A DNA stretch of 48,419 nucleotides from assembly GCA_022571715.1 (NCBI GenBank), contig JACZXH010000020.1:1-48419 (forward strand). Direction: 5' to 3'. Below the pieces are notes generated by a model. The model was given only the letters and a program-made list of their open reading frames with translations. It searched no databases and had not been told where the DNA came from. Both the position numbers and the translations under genes were made by a program. Within the stretch, counting starts at the first letter, position 1. The number at the start of each line of letters is the position of its first letter. The stretch is from Bacteroidota bacterium (GTDB taxonomy: Bacteria > Bacteroidota > Bacteroidia > Cytophagales > Cyclobacteriaceae). Positions 34,370 to 44,258 of this stretch are shown piece by piece.

Positions 34370-34402
34370 CTCCGCTTGTAATTCATTATTACACAGGCGG
34401 AG
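34370..34402. repeat. Inverted repeat between convergent genes
   Basis: CTCCGCTTGTAAT and ATTACACAGGCGGAG pair with a two-base bulge around a short loop. A GC-rich stretch (CGACCGCCTGCCAGCC) follows. It may be a bidirectional terminator for 33636-34301 and 34548-37523, though no T-run is clear. The whole 34302-34547 spacer has no gene and looks like a degenerate interspersed repeat. Confidence 0.4.
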
Positions 34403-34547
34403 CGACCGCCTGCCAGCCGTAACGAAGTGAAAGTTCGAGATAGACCAGTACCATATTGTTTCCTCTTTTGATAGCCTTCTTCATAGTTCTTTGAAACGCT
34501 ATCCACAAATTTTAAATGCCAGCATTAATGCCGTTATTCTGAACCAT

Positions 34548-37523
34548 TTATCTCTTTATACGGTTCGATTCATAAATTTGAAGAGCGTCATAATGGCTCC
34601 TAAGATTGTTATTATATTTCTCAGCAAGTTCGGTTTCTCCAAACCGGTCCATGGTTCTTGACAAGCTCTGGAGAATTACCAGATGCTTTTGTATTTCAAG
34701 ACCAATCTGAATATCATTTTCAATATAGTAGCCTAATTGCTCGTCCGAACGTGTTGCAAGTTTTTCGGCGATTTCTTTTGCATTATCTTTTTCGCCTAAC
34801 CTGAAAAGCAATTCAACCGTAGTTGCACTGGTATAATCATAGGGTATTGAAATATCAGGCATTTTTGATAAACTTGTATGGATAACCAGCAAAGCTTTTT
34901 CTTCCTTCTCCTCATTTATAAGTGCTTCAGCAAGTGTATTAAAACTGGATCTGTGATTAAGAATAAAATTGCGGTAATCTTCATTATAATATACATTCGG
35001 ATTATCAACTTCGCGGAAATAAAATTTATTCACCATATTCTCATACATCAGATCTGTATTTACAAATTCGCCGCTGGATGTATTCTCGATAGGCAATAAA
35101 CGAAATGCCTGTCCTTCCTGGATAAGGTACTTGTCAAAATTGAAATTCACACCTTGCCGTGAAGTATTGTTGAAATAAATGGGTCGCTCCCAGTTATTTG
35201 TCGTAATAAGATCCAGGATCATCAGGTCTTTCTTTTCCAAAACATTTCCTTTCATTCTCCAGTTCATCCGATTTACCAGAAGATCGAGTTTGTCTTCCGG
35301 AATAATTCCCATGCCTGCAACTTTTGCGGTGTCTATGTCCAGATAAAATTCTTTGTTCGGGACCATATTGTATTCACCATACAGGCTTTTATTCCTTAAA
35401 TTGGAGTTCTCGTTCTTTATCTGCTGGATGAATTTCCTGGCACTTATGGGGTTCTTTATAAGATTCCTGTAAAAAAGGACATCGTTTGGGCCTCCCTGGC
35501 GATATTGTTTCAACGATAGTGTGAAGGGGAATGGCTCGGATTCGTACGCCGGGCGGGTCATCTGGCCAATATACCAGTCCGTATTGGCATAACTCAATAC
35601 GACTACACGCACATCCGTACGGAAACCTTCCACTTCCTGGACGTACCACAGGGGGAATGTGTCGTTATCGCCCCCGGTGAATAGGATTGCATTAGGTGCG
35701 CAGGATGCCAGAAAATTTTTGGCTGAGTCAACTGAAAAGTATCTATGGCTTCGATCGTGGTCATCCCAGTTTTGTTGTGCCATAATGACCGGAGCAATCA
35801 AGCCAATGAGAGTGGCGATACCGGTTGCCGTCATGCCATTATTCAGGTATTTCCTGAGCAGTGATGATATACCTATAACAGATATTCCGATCCATAATGC
35901 AAAGGCATAGTAGGATCCGGAATAAATATAATCTCGTTCCCGGGGTTCCACGGGAGGTGAGTTGAGATAGAATATTAATGCTACCCCTGTAAGTAAAAAC
36001 AACATTAGTACTACTCCGAAGCTCTGCGGATGTTTTTTAAAATTATAAAATAATCCGATCAGCCCGAGAAGTAGAGGAATCATAAAATAATTGTTTCGGG
36101 CGCGGTTGTCCGTAATGGATGGCGGCGCTTCTTTCATGGCAAGTATTGGCGACAGCCAGTCGGCGTCCTGGATATCACTTTGCCGGCCGGCAAAATTCCA
36201 CATAAAATACCGCAGGTACATAAACCCAATCTGATGCTTCAGAAAAAAAACAATATTGTCTGCAAAATTGGGCACTTCGCCTTTTCTGAGGCCGAGAATT
36301 TCTCTGTAACGAAGCGGATGATTTCCCGATGAGCTCCACACACGAGGTAAAATTGTGGTTTGAGAAGGATCGTACACATATTCGATTTTGCGATCCGTAA
36401 TTTCATATTCCTCTTCACCCTTTACATAAACAGGAGCCCCCACTTTCCGATCTATTACTTCAGCGGTAAAATACTGACCATAAAGCAGCGGACGGCTTCC
36501 GTATTGCTCCCTTTTAAGGTAGCTTACGACACTCATAATGTTTTCCGGGTCATTTTCATCAATCGGCGGATCATAAGCCGAACGAATAACAACAATAGCG
36601 TAAGAAGAATAGCCAATCAGGATAACTGCAAAACTCAGTAAAGCGGTATTAAGCAGTTCTTTGTTATTCTTTTGTGACCAGATTATGCCGTAGATCAGCG
36701 TTCCCAGAAAAAGGATTGAAAAAATAATGATGCCGGAGCCAAAGGGAAGGCCTATGACATTAACGAAGAAAACCTCGAAACTTCCTGCGATGGAAGGAAG
36801 GCCCGGAATAACGCCTTCGTTAATAATAAGTACGATTATACTGGATATGAGTAAGGCCATGATTATTCCTGTCCAGGTCACCCCTTTTTTTGTTTTCCTG
36901 AAGTAATAGATAAGAGCAAGAGCAGGCAGTGTTACCAAATTCAAAAGGTGAACCCCGATAGAGAGTCCCACCATATAGGCCAGAAATATCAGCCACCTGT
37001 TGGCCCGACTACCATCTTCGATTAGTTCCCATTTCAATATAGCCCAAACCACAAATGCGGTAAAAAAAGAAGACATACCATATACTTCTGCCTCAACAGC
37101 CGAAAACCAGAATGAATCGGAAAAGGTAAAGGCAAGGGCTCCCACAACCCCGGCGCCCATCAGGGTCCATGTCTGGTAGGAAGTGGCCATTCCCTTTTCA
37201 ACACCCATAATTTTTCTGCCAAGCAACGTGATGGTCCAGAACATAAACAGTACCGCAAAGCCACTGCTGATTACACTAACCATATTAATCCAGAAGGCCA
37301 CCCGCTCCACATCTCCAAAGGCCAAAAACGAAAAGAGTCGTCCCACAAGAAGAAAAAAGGGAGCTCCGGGAGGGTGTGGTACCATTAATTTGTATGAAAC
37401 CGCTATAAACTCACCTGCATCCCAGTAGCTGGCGGTCAGTTCAACCGTGAGTGTGTAAACTAGCGTGGCAATTAGAAATACAAACCATCCTGTAATATTG
37501 TTGATCTTCTGATATGGCGTCAT
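34548..37523 (-). CDS. DUF2723 membrane protein, GT-C glycosyltransferase-like
   Basis: The protein has 991 residues, close to the family norm. About a dozen membrane helices fill residues 10-600. The first external loop carries the hallmark YWDAGEFIAVSYKLMVPHPPGAPFFLL, containing the acidic pair expected of GT-C enzymes. A further loop has FVKGEEEYEITDR-like segments, and the C-terminal 390 residues are soluble, with LFTGGDNDTFPLWYVQEVEG, WERPIYFNNTSRQGV and TPR-like helices at the end. The family is widespread in Bacteroidota and has been linked to protein O-glycosylation; the donor and target here are unknown. It stands alone. Confidence 0.92.
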   Translation of the reverse strand: MTPYQKINNITGWFVFLIATLVYTLTVELTASYWDAGEFIAVSYKLMVPHPPGAPFFLLVGRLFSFLAFGDVERVAFWINMVSVISSGFAVLFMFWTITLLGRKIMGVEKGMATSYQTWTLMGAGVVGALAFTFSDSFWFSAVEAEVYGMSSFFTAFVVWAILKWELIEDGSRANRWLIFLAYMVGLSIGVHLLNLVTLPALALIYYFRKTKKGVTWTGIIMALLISSIIVLIINEGVIPGLPSIAGSFEVFFVNVIGLPFGSGIIIFSILFLGTLIYGIIWSQKNNKELLNTALLSFAVILIGYSSYAIVVIRSAYDPPIDENDPENIMSVVSYLKREQYGSRPLLYGQYFTAEVIDRKVGAPVYVKGEEEYEITDRKIEYVYDPSQTTILPRVWSSSGNHPLRYREILGLRKGEVPNFADNIVFFLKHQIGFMYLRYFMWNFAGRQSDIQDADWLSPILAMKEAPPSITDNRARNNYFMIPLLLGLIGLFYNFKKHPQSFGVVLMLFLLTGVALIFYLNSPPVEPRERDYIYSGSYYAFALWIGISVIGISSLLRKYLNNGMTATGIATLIGLIAPVIMAQQNWDDHDRSHRYFSVDSAKNFLASCAPNAILFTGGDNDTFPLWYVQEVEGFRTDVRVVVLSYANTDWYIGQMTRPAYESEPFPFTLSLKQYRQGGPNDVLFYRNLIKNPISARKFIQQIKNENSNLRNKSLYGEYNMVPNKEFYLDIDTAKVAGMGIIPEDKLDLLVNRMNWRMKGNVLEKKDLMILDLITTNNWERPIYFNNTSRQGVNFNFDKYLIQEGQAFRLLPIENTSSGEFVNTDLMYENMVNKFYFREVDNPNVYYNEDYRNFILNHRSSFNTLAEALINEEKEEKALLVIHTSLSKMPDISIPYDYTSATTVELLFRLGEKDNAKEIAEKLATRSDEQLGYYIENDIQIGLEIQKHLVILQSLSRTMDRFGETELAEKYNNNLRSHYDALQIYESNRIKR

Positions 37524-37881
37524 TCAGATATGAAATAAATTATGTAATTGGCGAAAATAGTAATAATTAAGAATTGAATATTAAATCTGGATCAGATTTT
37601 GGATATTAAAACGAAAAAGAACAGGTAATGGATACGAATACTATGTTAAGAATTATACATTAGGCTTCCTGATTGGATAGAAAAGTACATTACATACCCT
37701 TAACCAATACAGGTTTTCTAACTACACCTATGTTGTGAATATTTTAATTTACATTTAACATAACCATGCTGTATTAAAACTATATCAAGCATCTATATTG
37801 ATTCAACACATTGAAGTCGGTTTTAGAATAAAACCTTGCGCTTTTGTGGTTAGCCCAATCTTTTTAAAATCTTTTCAGGTT
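37524..37881. other. AT-rich intergenic region
   Basis: These 358 bases lie between two minus-strand genes. A TATTTTCG element on the minus strand (about 37550) could serve the DUF2723 gene, but no -33 TTG is placed correctly. No reading frame, hairpin with T-run or repeat stands out. Confidence 0.35.
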
Positions 37882-38517
37882 TTATTTATAAACGGATATA
37901 TAAAACCATATCCAAAGTAAAAAAATCGGTACGTAGCTGAAAAGCACAATTAGTATTGCAATTTCTTTTTTTTTCTTTGCAGCGAGGTGAATGCCATACG
38001 TTAGAATAGTCCAATACATGAGTTCAAATATATTCAACGCTTTCAACGGATAGTGCCATTTGGAAGCCACATCCTCATAATCAACCAGATTCATCAGAGA
38101 AAACGGGTAATAAGCGCGGATGTCATACAGGTTCGGGTCAGTGAAAACATACGTTAAATATACTATTTTTAGCATTTCGGGAATCAGAAAGAGGGTTTCT
38201 GCAATCATGGCAATCTGCCAGCATTTTCTGTAAGAAATTCTGTAGCCAAATGCAAAACTTCCAAGCCAGAGAATAAGCCCGATAAGAGTGAACTTCCATA
38301 TATAATAAAGTGGAATAGTCAGGTACTGAAAGGCATTGATCAGATTAAGTACTCCTATTTGGCCGCGAGATTCAAGTACTTCAAATGCAGCAGTTTCACT
38401 TTCAATATAATTTTTCTTAATCAACAGAACCAGAAATGTAATAAGGCACAGGAAAACAAAATACAGACGCTTATCAATTTCAAAAAATTCCCTGACCTTT
38501 ATTTCGAAATGCATCAC
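37882..38517 (-). CDS. Yip1-like polytopic membrane protein
   Basis: The protein has 211 residues with about five membrane helices. A first helix (about 18-35) follows a charged N-terminus, then a soluble linker. Helices at about 68-90 and 98-125 (WLGSFAFGYRISYRKCWQIA) and two near the C-terminus complete it. The pattern with FGYRISYRKCWQIAMIAE fits the Yip1 superfamily loosely. No functional residue is assignable. It is divergent from the TPR gene after 79 bases. Confidence 0.7.
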   Translation of the reverse strand: MMHFEIKVREFFEIDKRLYFVFLCLITFLVLLIKKNYIESETAAFEVLESRGQIGVLNLINAFQYLTIPLYYIWKFTLIGLILWLGSFAFGYRISYRKCWQIAMIAETLFLIPEMLKIVYLTYVFTDPNLYDIRAYYPFSLMNLVDYEDVASKWHYPLKALNIFELMYWTILTYGIHLAAKKKKEIAILIVLFSYVPIFLLWIWFYISVYK

Positions 38518-38576
38518 TATCTTGTTTGCAGGCTCAATTTAAGTATCGACTCAAAGGAACAAAAATAGACTTGATT

Positions 38577-38587
38577 ATGTAATTTTG
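38577..38587 (+). promoter_or_regulatory. TAATTTTG -7 element before the TPR gene
   Basis: An exact TAnnTTTG at 38580-38587 lies only nine bases before ATG 38597, which would give an almost leaderless transcript. There is no TTG at -33, so it is tentative. Confidence 0.25.
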
Positions 38588-38596
38588 TCGGCGTCT

Positions 38597-39778
38597 ATGC
38601 GTAGTTTATTTGTACTCATACTTATTCTGATTGCAAGCGGAGCCAAATCAGCTCAATCTGACTCGATTGAACTCCTTTTGTCTAATGTCAAAATACAAAT
38701 TGAAGCTACCGAGGCTATCAATGACATGTATAATTTTAAATTCGAGCGTGCTGAAATGCAGTTTCGCTGGATAAGGCAACAACATCCTGAACATCCGCTG
38801 CCGTATTACTTGCTTGGATTGAGCCAGTGGTGGAAGATTATGCCGAATATTTCGAATACCATGTGGGATGACGTATTTCTGGATTATATTGATACATCGA
38901 TAGAAAAAGCTAAAGTACTGCATGAAAACCCCAAAAGCCAGCTGGAAGCTTCCTTTTTTCTTGCTGCGGGATATGCCTTGAAAGGACGACTTTATTCTGA
39001 AAGAGGAAGCTGGGTTAAAGCGGCAAATGCAGGAAGACGAGCGCTCAAATATCAGCGCGAAAGCGAAAACATGCATTACTTAAGCCCTGAATTTCTTTTC
39101 GGCGACGCGCTCTATAACTATTATTCGGTGTGGATTCGCGAAAATTACCCCTTATTACGGCCGATTATGATCTCATTTCCTAAAGGCGACAAAGCGCTGG
39201 GAATTGAGCAGTTGCGGCAAGTAGCCCGAAATGCATTTTACACCCGCACGGAGGCACAATTATTTTTAATGCGAATACTGGCATTGGAAGAGCACGACAT
39301 GCCGGCGGCGCTGCAGGTGTCAGAATACCTACATACCACTTTTCCCGATAATCCCTATTTTCACCGGTTTTATGCCCGGATTGTCTATTCTACAGGCAGA
39401 AGATCGCAGCTTGAAAAGATTTGCCTTGAAATAATTGAACGGATTGATTCAGGACAGACCGGATACGAAGCCAATAGCGGCAGGTATGCTGGTTTTTTTC
39501 TTGGTCAGTACTATGATTCACGAAGAATGTGGGATAAAGCCAAAATATATTATGAACGTGCCGTTGAATTTGGAGAAGAAATGGAGGCGTTTGAAACAGG
39601 TTATTTTCTTTACTCCATGCTTCATTTAGCACATATTGCCGAGTCTGAAAAAGCGTACAATACAGCGAGCGAATACCTTGGACGAATAAAGAAATATGCC
39701 AGGCGGAAACGGCCAGTTTATAAGGAAGCTAAAACGGATTTGAAAAGGATAAGAAAAAAGCAAAAATCAACTAAGTAA
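38597..39778 (+). CDS. Secreted tetratricopeptide repeat protein
   Basis: ATG 38597 is preferred over the in-frame TTG at 38585. The protein has 393 residues with a signal peptide (MRSLFVLILILIASGAKSAQ). The first helical pair reads NDMYNFKFERAEMQFRWIRQ and HPEHPLPYYLLGLSQWW, a TPR variant frequent in Cytophagales. Further repeats follow at about 105-150, 200-265 and 300-375 (WDKAKIYYERAVEFGE). The C-terminal 30 residues are strongly basic. It is probably a periplasmic scaffold; no partner is evident. The next gene begins 31 bases later. Confidence 0.85.
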   Translation: MRSLFVLILILIASGAKSAQSDSIELLLSNVKIQIEATEAINDMYNFKFERAEMQFRWIRQQHPEHPLPYYLLGLSQWWKIMPNISNTMWDDVFLDYIDTSIEKAKVLHENPKSQLEASFFLAAGYALKGRLYSERGSWVKAANAGRRALKYQRESENMHYLSPEFLFGDALYNYYSVWIRENYPLLRPIMISFPKGDKALGIEQLRQVARNAFYTRTEAQLFLMRILALEEHDMPAALQVSEYLHTTFPDNPYFHRFYARIVYSTGRRSQLEKICLEIIERIDSGQTGYEANSGRYAGFFLGQYYDSRRMWDKAKIYYERAVEFGEEMEAFETGYFLYSMLHLAHIAESEKAYNTASEYLGRIKKYARRKRPVYKEAKTDLKRIRKKQKSTK

Positions 39779-39809
39779 AAATGTATATCTTAGCTGAAAA
39801 TTTACCCGG

Positions 39810-40298
39810 ATGACTGACATCTATAAACTGGATGATATCGACAGAAAAATTCTGTATATTCTGCAGAAAAGAGGCCGGATCACAAATGCACAATTAAGCA
39901 AAGAAATTGGTTTATCACCGGCTCCGACGCTGGAACGAGTAAAAAAGCTGGAATCATCCGGAGTGATTAGAAGTTATCATGCAAAGCTTGACAGGGAGCA
40001 AGTCGGACTTGGTGTGAGCACCTTTGTTCTTGTAACGCTAAAAGGTCATAATAAGGCTAATATTCAGAAGTTTACGGAAAGTATCAATAAAATTGATGAG
40101 ATCATTGAATGCCACCACATTACTGGTTCGGGAGATTTTATTTTACGTGTGGTATCTAAGGATATTGCCTCTTATCAAAAGCTGATGATCGAAAAAGTTA
40201 CTGATATTATCGTTGTGGATAATTTACAGTCGAGTGTGATACTTTCTACTTATAAGGATAGTATGGCTATGCCCATACCCATACCCATACAGATGTAA
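39810..40298 (+). CDS. Lrp/AsnC-family transcriptional regulator
   Basis: The protein has 162 residues. The winged helix (about 8-60) shows LDDIDRKILYILQKRGR and SKEIGLSPAPTLERVKKLES. The RAM ligand-binding domain (about 70-150) shows VLVTLKGHNK, ECHHITGSGDFILRVV and SSVILSTYKDS. Such regulators respond to amino acids and usually control their own gene and amino-acid metabolism. The tail PIPIPIQM is encoded by a three-copy CCCATA repeat. The phosphoribosyltransferase gene starts 15 bases later, so they are co-transcribed. Confidence 0.95.
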   Translation: MTDIYKLDDIDRKILYILQKRGRITNAQLSKEIGLSPAPTLERVKKLESSGVIRSYHAKLDREQVGLGVSTFVLVTLKGHNKANIQKFTESINKIDEIIECHHITGSGDFILRVVSKDIASYQKLMIEKVTDIIVVDNLQSSVILSTYKDSMAMPIPIPIQM

Positions 40299-40313
40299 CG
40301 TATATCAGGACGA

Positions 40314-40823
40314 ATGGCTAAAAGTAAGGGAACCCTCGTATTGGACAATACCCAGATAAACCGGAAAATAACACGGATTGCCTACGAGATTTACGAAAAC
40401 AATTTTAAAGAAAAGAAGTTGTTTATTGCAGGTATTTCAGGAGGAGGATATATGCTTTCACAAAAGTTGAAAAAATGCCTTGACAAGATTTCTCCTATCC
40501 AAACGGTGCTGCTTGAAATTCACCTCGATAAATCCTCGCCTTCCAGGGGAGAAATAAATATTGACGGGCGCCTTAAAGACGTCAGAAATCATGTGGTTAT
40601 AATGGTGGATGATGTTCAATATACAGGACGAACCTTTACCTATGGTATGCGTCCGTTTTTAAATATCAATGTAAAGAAAATCGAAGTGGCCGTTTTGGTA
40701 AACAGAGATCATTCGCAATTTCCGGTAGCGCCGACTTATACCGGTTATGAACTCTCTACCACACTTGACGAACATATAAATGTGGTATTGGAGAATGGCA
40801 AGATGGGTGTATATCTTTATTGA
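40314..40823 (+). CDS. Phosphoribosyltransferase, PyrR-like
   Basis: The protein has 169 residues and is cytoplasmic. The PRPP-binding motif VVIMVDDVQYTGRTF (about 98-112) and the flexible-loop region SPSRGE are typical of PyrR-type uracil phosphoribosyltransferases; FIAGISGGGYMLSQKL matches the PPi loop. It could salvage uracil or regulate pyrimidine genes. No pyr gene or PyrR-binding leader is visible, so a different salvage role is possible. It is linked to the upstream Lrp-type gene. Confidence 0.88.
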   Translation: MAKSKGTLVLDNTQINRKITRIAYEIYENNFKEKKLFIAGISGGGYMLSQKLKKCLDKISPIQTVLLEIHLDKSSPSRGEINIDGRLKDVRNHVVIMVDDVQYTGRTFTYGMRPFLNINVKKIEVAVLVNRDHSQFPVAPTYTGYELSTTLDEHINVVLENGKMGVYLY

Positions 40824-40952
40824 CAATTTTGTGGGTAATATTTTCTGACTTACCAAGTGGACATTATTAAAGTTTAAACATTACATTACCTTAAACTTGT
40901 AGATTCCGGAATATTTAAAGATAGATTAATAGGATTTTGTAATTAGTTAACC

Positions 40953-41771
40953 ATGTCGTCACAAAAACCGGAAATCAAAAGGGTAACAACTCACCAGCTT
41001 CAGGCAATGAAGCAAAGAGGGGAAAAGATCTCAATGCTGACTGCCTACGACTATTCAATGGCCCGGTTGCTTGAAGGCGCTGGAATTGACATAATACTGG
41101 TAGGCGACTCAGCCTCAAATGTAATGGCAGGACATGAAACCACCCTGCCCATTACGCTCGACAATATGATATATCATGCCTCGTCGGTTGTACGGGCAGT
41201 CAAACGTGCTTTAGTAGTGATTGATATTCCTTTTGGTTATTATCAAAGTGATTCTTCCGAAGCGTTGCGTTCGGCTATCCGGATCATGAAAGAGTCTGGT
41301 GCGCACGCAGTTAAAATGGAAGGTGGAAATGAAATCCGTGATTCGGTGGAACGAATTCTTACCGCAGGTGTGCCGGTGATGGGACATCTGGGCCTTACAC
41401 CTCAGTCAATATATAAGTTTGGTACCTATGTAGTACGCGCCCGGGAAGAGAGAGAAGCAAAAAAATTGCTGGATGACGCCCGGATTCTTGAGGAGTGCGG
41501 TTGTTTCAGCATAGTACTGGAAAAAATACCTGCTGATTTGGCAGGGAAGGTTGCTAAAAGCATTTCAATACCTGTTATCGGTATTGGTGCAGGCGGCAGG
41601 GTGGATGGGCAGGTACTTGTAATGCAGGATATGCTGGGTATAACCAAGGAATTTAAACCCAGGTTTTTAAGAAGGTATGCCGATCTTGATCAAATCGTAA
41701 CCGAAGCTGTAAGCCATTATATCAAAGATGTTAAGTCCGGAGATTTTCCGAACGAAAAAGAACAGTACTGA
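40953..41771 (+). CDS. panB: 3-methyl-2-oxobutanoate hydroxymethyltransferase
   Basis: The enzyme adds a hydroxymethyl group from methylene-tetrahydrofolate to 2-oxoisovalerate, the first committed step of pantothenate synthesis. It has 272 residues. Motifs are [62 protein letters not shown] and [21 protein letters not shown]. The metal ligands should be the Asp of VGDS, an Asp near FIDIP and the Glu of KMEGG. No other pan genes are adjacent. Confidence 0.97.
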   Translation: MSSQKPEIKRVTTHQLQAMKQRGEKISMLTAYDYSMARLLEGAGIDIILVGDSASNVMAGHETTLPITLDNMIYHASSVVRAVKRALVVIDIPFGYYQSDSSEALRSAIRIMKESGAHAVKMEGGNEIRDSVERILTAGVPVMGHLGLTPQSIYKFGTYVVRAREEREAKKLLDDARILEECGCFSIVLEKIPADLAGKVAKSISIPVIGIGAGGRVDGQVLVMQDMLGITKEFKPRFLRRYADLDQIVTEAVSHYIKDVKSGDFPNEKEQY

Positions 41772-41845
41772 TACGTTAGCATTCATAGCATAAAACCCCA
41801 GCTTGATTTTTCAACGATAATCAGTGTATCTCATATCAACGGAGA

Positions 41846-41974
41846 GGGCTTTGTTGTTATCGATTCAATATCGGAACAATCGATAAGAAACGTATTGTGA
41901 AACGGTTTCAAAAATTGACTCCTGAAGAAATTAAAAAGGTGAAAGCGATAATTAAAGAAACCTATGTCGATTGA
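41846..41974 (+). pseudogene. C-terminal remnant of a MazF/PemK-type toxin
   Basis: The frame ending at TGA 41972-41974 reads RFNIGTIDKKRIVKRF, QKLTPEEIKKVKAIIKET. The RTIDKxRI..xxGKLxPEEMxKVxxAI ending is typical of MazF/PemK ribonucleases. No start codon, no N-terminal toxin part and no antitoxin gene is present; an in-frame stop lies near 41804. It is a decayed fragment. The spacer 41975-42061 has a coding-like stretch on the minus strand (VEVKKGDVVVTNIRIY) that I cannot assign. Confidence 0.5.
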
Positions 41975-42061
41975 TAATTATGGACCTTAACTGGTTTTTG
42001 TAAATACGGATATTGGTTACGACCACATCTCCCTTTTTTACTTCAACCAGCAGGTTCTCCT

Positions 42062-43347
42062 TCAATCGATTATCGCCTGGTAAGTGAGTACCTGAAATTT
42101 CTGATGGATATCGCCATGAATGGCAGGGGACATTTGGGTCATGAAGGTAGCAACCAGTTCTTCCTCCGGGTCCAGCCAGTAACTAGTGTTGAAATAGCCT
42201 CCCCAGGAATAATTCCCTACAGAACTCAACATCAAGTGCTTTTGATCTTCCGACACCAACGCAAATCCAAGACCAAACGGGGCTCCGCCCCATATCCGTA
42301 ATTCTCCGATCTGGTTTGTGGTCATCAGATCAATGGTTTTCCTGCTGAGTAGCCGGTGGTTGTTATACTCCCGCCGTTTATAAGCAGTTGCATGAACCGG
42401 GCATAATCCAGTGCAGTGGTATTTATCCCTGCGCCTCCTGAAAAGTAGCTTTGGCCACCTTCAAAAGGATAGTTGTATGAAGATTCTTCCGAAACATGAA
42501 TTCCGTCGTCCTCTTCTGCATATATGGTCACAAGCCTGTCCGCTTTTTCGTCAGGTAAATAAAAGTAGGAGTCGGTCATGCCCAGGGGTATGAATATTCG
42601 TGTATCGAAAAATTCTTTCAGACTCATTCCTGACAAAACTTCAATCAGGTACCCCAATACATCGGTATTTAAACCATAGGTCCATTTTTCGCCGGGTTCG
42701 TGAAGAAGAGGTTGTTTTGCAAGTAATTTGATCTTGTCGCCTAACCGGGCGTCTGATACGACAAAACCATCAGGAATATCTTCTTTTTCATAAAAAAACC
42801 GCATTTCCGGATTTATAAAACCATATCCGATTCCGGAAGTATGGGTAAGCAGGTGCCTGACCGTAATGTCGTTTTTAGCTGGTTTTGTGCTATATGTTTC
42901 TTTGTCTAAATCAAATTCAGTAATTACTGTCGGATTTTCAAACTCCGGGATATACGTAAAAACCGGATCATCCAGCAAAAATTTACCTTCCTCATACAGC
43001 ATCATCACAGCAACACTGGTTATAGCTTTTGTCATGGAGGCAATCCTGAAAATATCATCTGTCTGCATGCTGTCTTTCGATTCAATTTCATTGAAACCGA
43101 AACTTTTATAATATACGATTTTGCCTTTGCGCGCAATTAATGCCACGCCTCCCGGAATCCAGTTATTGGCTATATATTCATTCACCAGGTTATCAATTCG
43201 TTGTAACCGCTCGCCTGACATCCCCACTTGTTCAGGGCTCGCCTGTGTGAGTATGTTTGCGTTTTTAAGAGAGGCATTATCCTGATTCGGTGTCATGCAT
43301 CCTGCAATGAATGCGAACAGGATCAGAACAATATGTACTTTTTTCAT
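42062..43347 (-). pseudogene. Serine hydrolase (beta-lactamase-fold) lipoprotein, frameshifted
   Basis: The first 340-codon frame (43347-42325) starts with a lipobox leader ending FIAGC. It contains the SxxK motif in IASMTKAI, TYGLNTDVLGY and LTHTSGIGYG, all of the class C beta-lactamase/esterase family, then runs off into SITTTGYSAGKPLI and stops. The adjacent frame reads EYNNHRLLSRKTIDLMTTNQ and continues for 87 codons (42325-42062) with the expected C-terminal part (GLGFALVSED, GGYFNTSYWLDPEEELV). One missing G in the run at 42370-42372 explains the break. It is either a recent inactivation or a sequence error. Confidence 0.85.
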
Positions 43348-43451
43348 AATGACACTGTCTTGATGAGGATTTAAGGTAGAATTTTAGGTATGCGATAAAA
43401 TTCGTGCGGTTTTAGATAGGGCGATATGGTAATTTACTTTTGAAAATTCAG

Positions 43452-44036
43452 TCAATTGCACAAAGAAATCATCTGTTTGCTTTCTTCATCTTCCAATTCG
43501 GCAAACCACACGGCCGAATACGTTTCATAAATTCCCACACCCATGGATCCCCATTTTACCTTGGCCCAAATGCCGCTGTTGATCATTACCGGATGATGCG
43601 CCGGACTGTTTTGCCAGGCTACAAGTGATTCTCCCGGCCCGGCCCCAGCGGACGAATAGTAAAGAATTTCATATCCGTTACTGTCAAATCCTGCAATTTC
43701 CCTTGGCTTGTTCCACATGCAGGTAGCCTTTTTATGATCTGATGTGTAGCAACATGATGTCCAGCTCCCCTTTTTTGACCAGGAGTGCGGATTGCATTTA
43801 GCGTTTTGTTTGTATGTATAGTTTTTAGCCAGGTCTCGTGAATGTGTTTTTGCCACTTTTGACAGAGATTGCGAAAATCGTATGGGTTCCAGGTCTATAG
43901 TTTCTCTATATGCATTGATCAGGTTGAAGAGTTCGACCTCCTCACTGGTAAGGCAATCTTCGGATATGGATACCTTGTCAGGAATAAAAGCAAGGATAAA
44001 ATTTATGACGAAAATAAAAAGCAAACCCATTAGCAA
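43452..44036 (-). CDS. CAP-domain (SCP/PR-1) secreted protein
   Basis: The protein has 194 residues with an uncleaved or short signal (MLMGLLFIFVINFILAF). The CAP fold shows LFNLINAYRETIDLEPIRFS, VAKTHSRDLAKNY, GYEILYYSSAGAGPGESLVAW, SPAHHPVMINSGIW and SMGVGIYETYSAVWFAELE. The His/Glu positions of the CAP cavity (TH, YE, H) are present. Six cysteines, some as CC, suggest disulfides and an extracytoplasmic location. Its role is unknown. It stands alone. Confidence 0.88.
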   Translation of the reverse strand: MLMGLLFIFVINFILAFIPDKVSISEDCLTSEEVELFNLINAYRETIDLEPIRFSQSLSKVAKTHSRDLAKNYTYKQNAKCNPHSWSKKGSWTSCCYTSDHKKATCMWNKPREIAGFDSNGYEILYYSSAGAGPGESLVAWQNSPAHHPVMINSGIWAKVKWGSMGVGIYETYSAVWFAELEDEESKQMISLCN

Positions 44037-44258
44037 ATAATACGTATTAAATATTTATTTGTTCCTTTTTTTGCCTGAATTAAATACCTTCCTAAACAGG
44101 CTGGAATTCATTATCTTCGCCAGCCGAATGAAGCCTTGAGGCATTTTCAAAAACGGGTTGCTTGCTTCGGCAATTAACTACTTCAAATCCTGGACTTCGG
44201 CATAACTTGCAATGAAATTTATATATTTTTTTCTTAAACTGATTTTAATACTTTATTT

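Noticed and set aside
34560-34580. CGGTTCGATTCAT as a tRNA T-arm
   Set aside because: It is inside the 3' end of the DUF2723 gene and no cloverleaf can be drawn around it.
40270-40295. CCCATA triple repeat as a phase-variable tract
   Set aside because: A six-base unit keeps the frame whatever its copy number, and it only extends the end of the Lrp-type protein.
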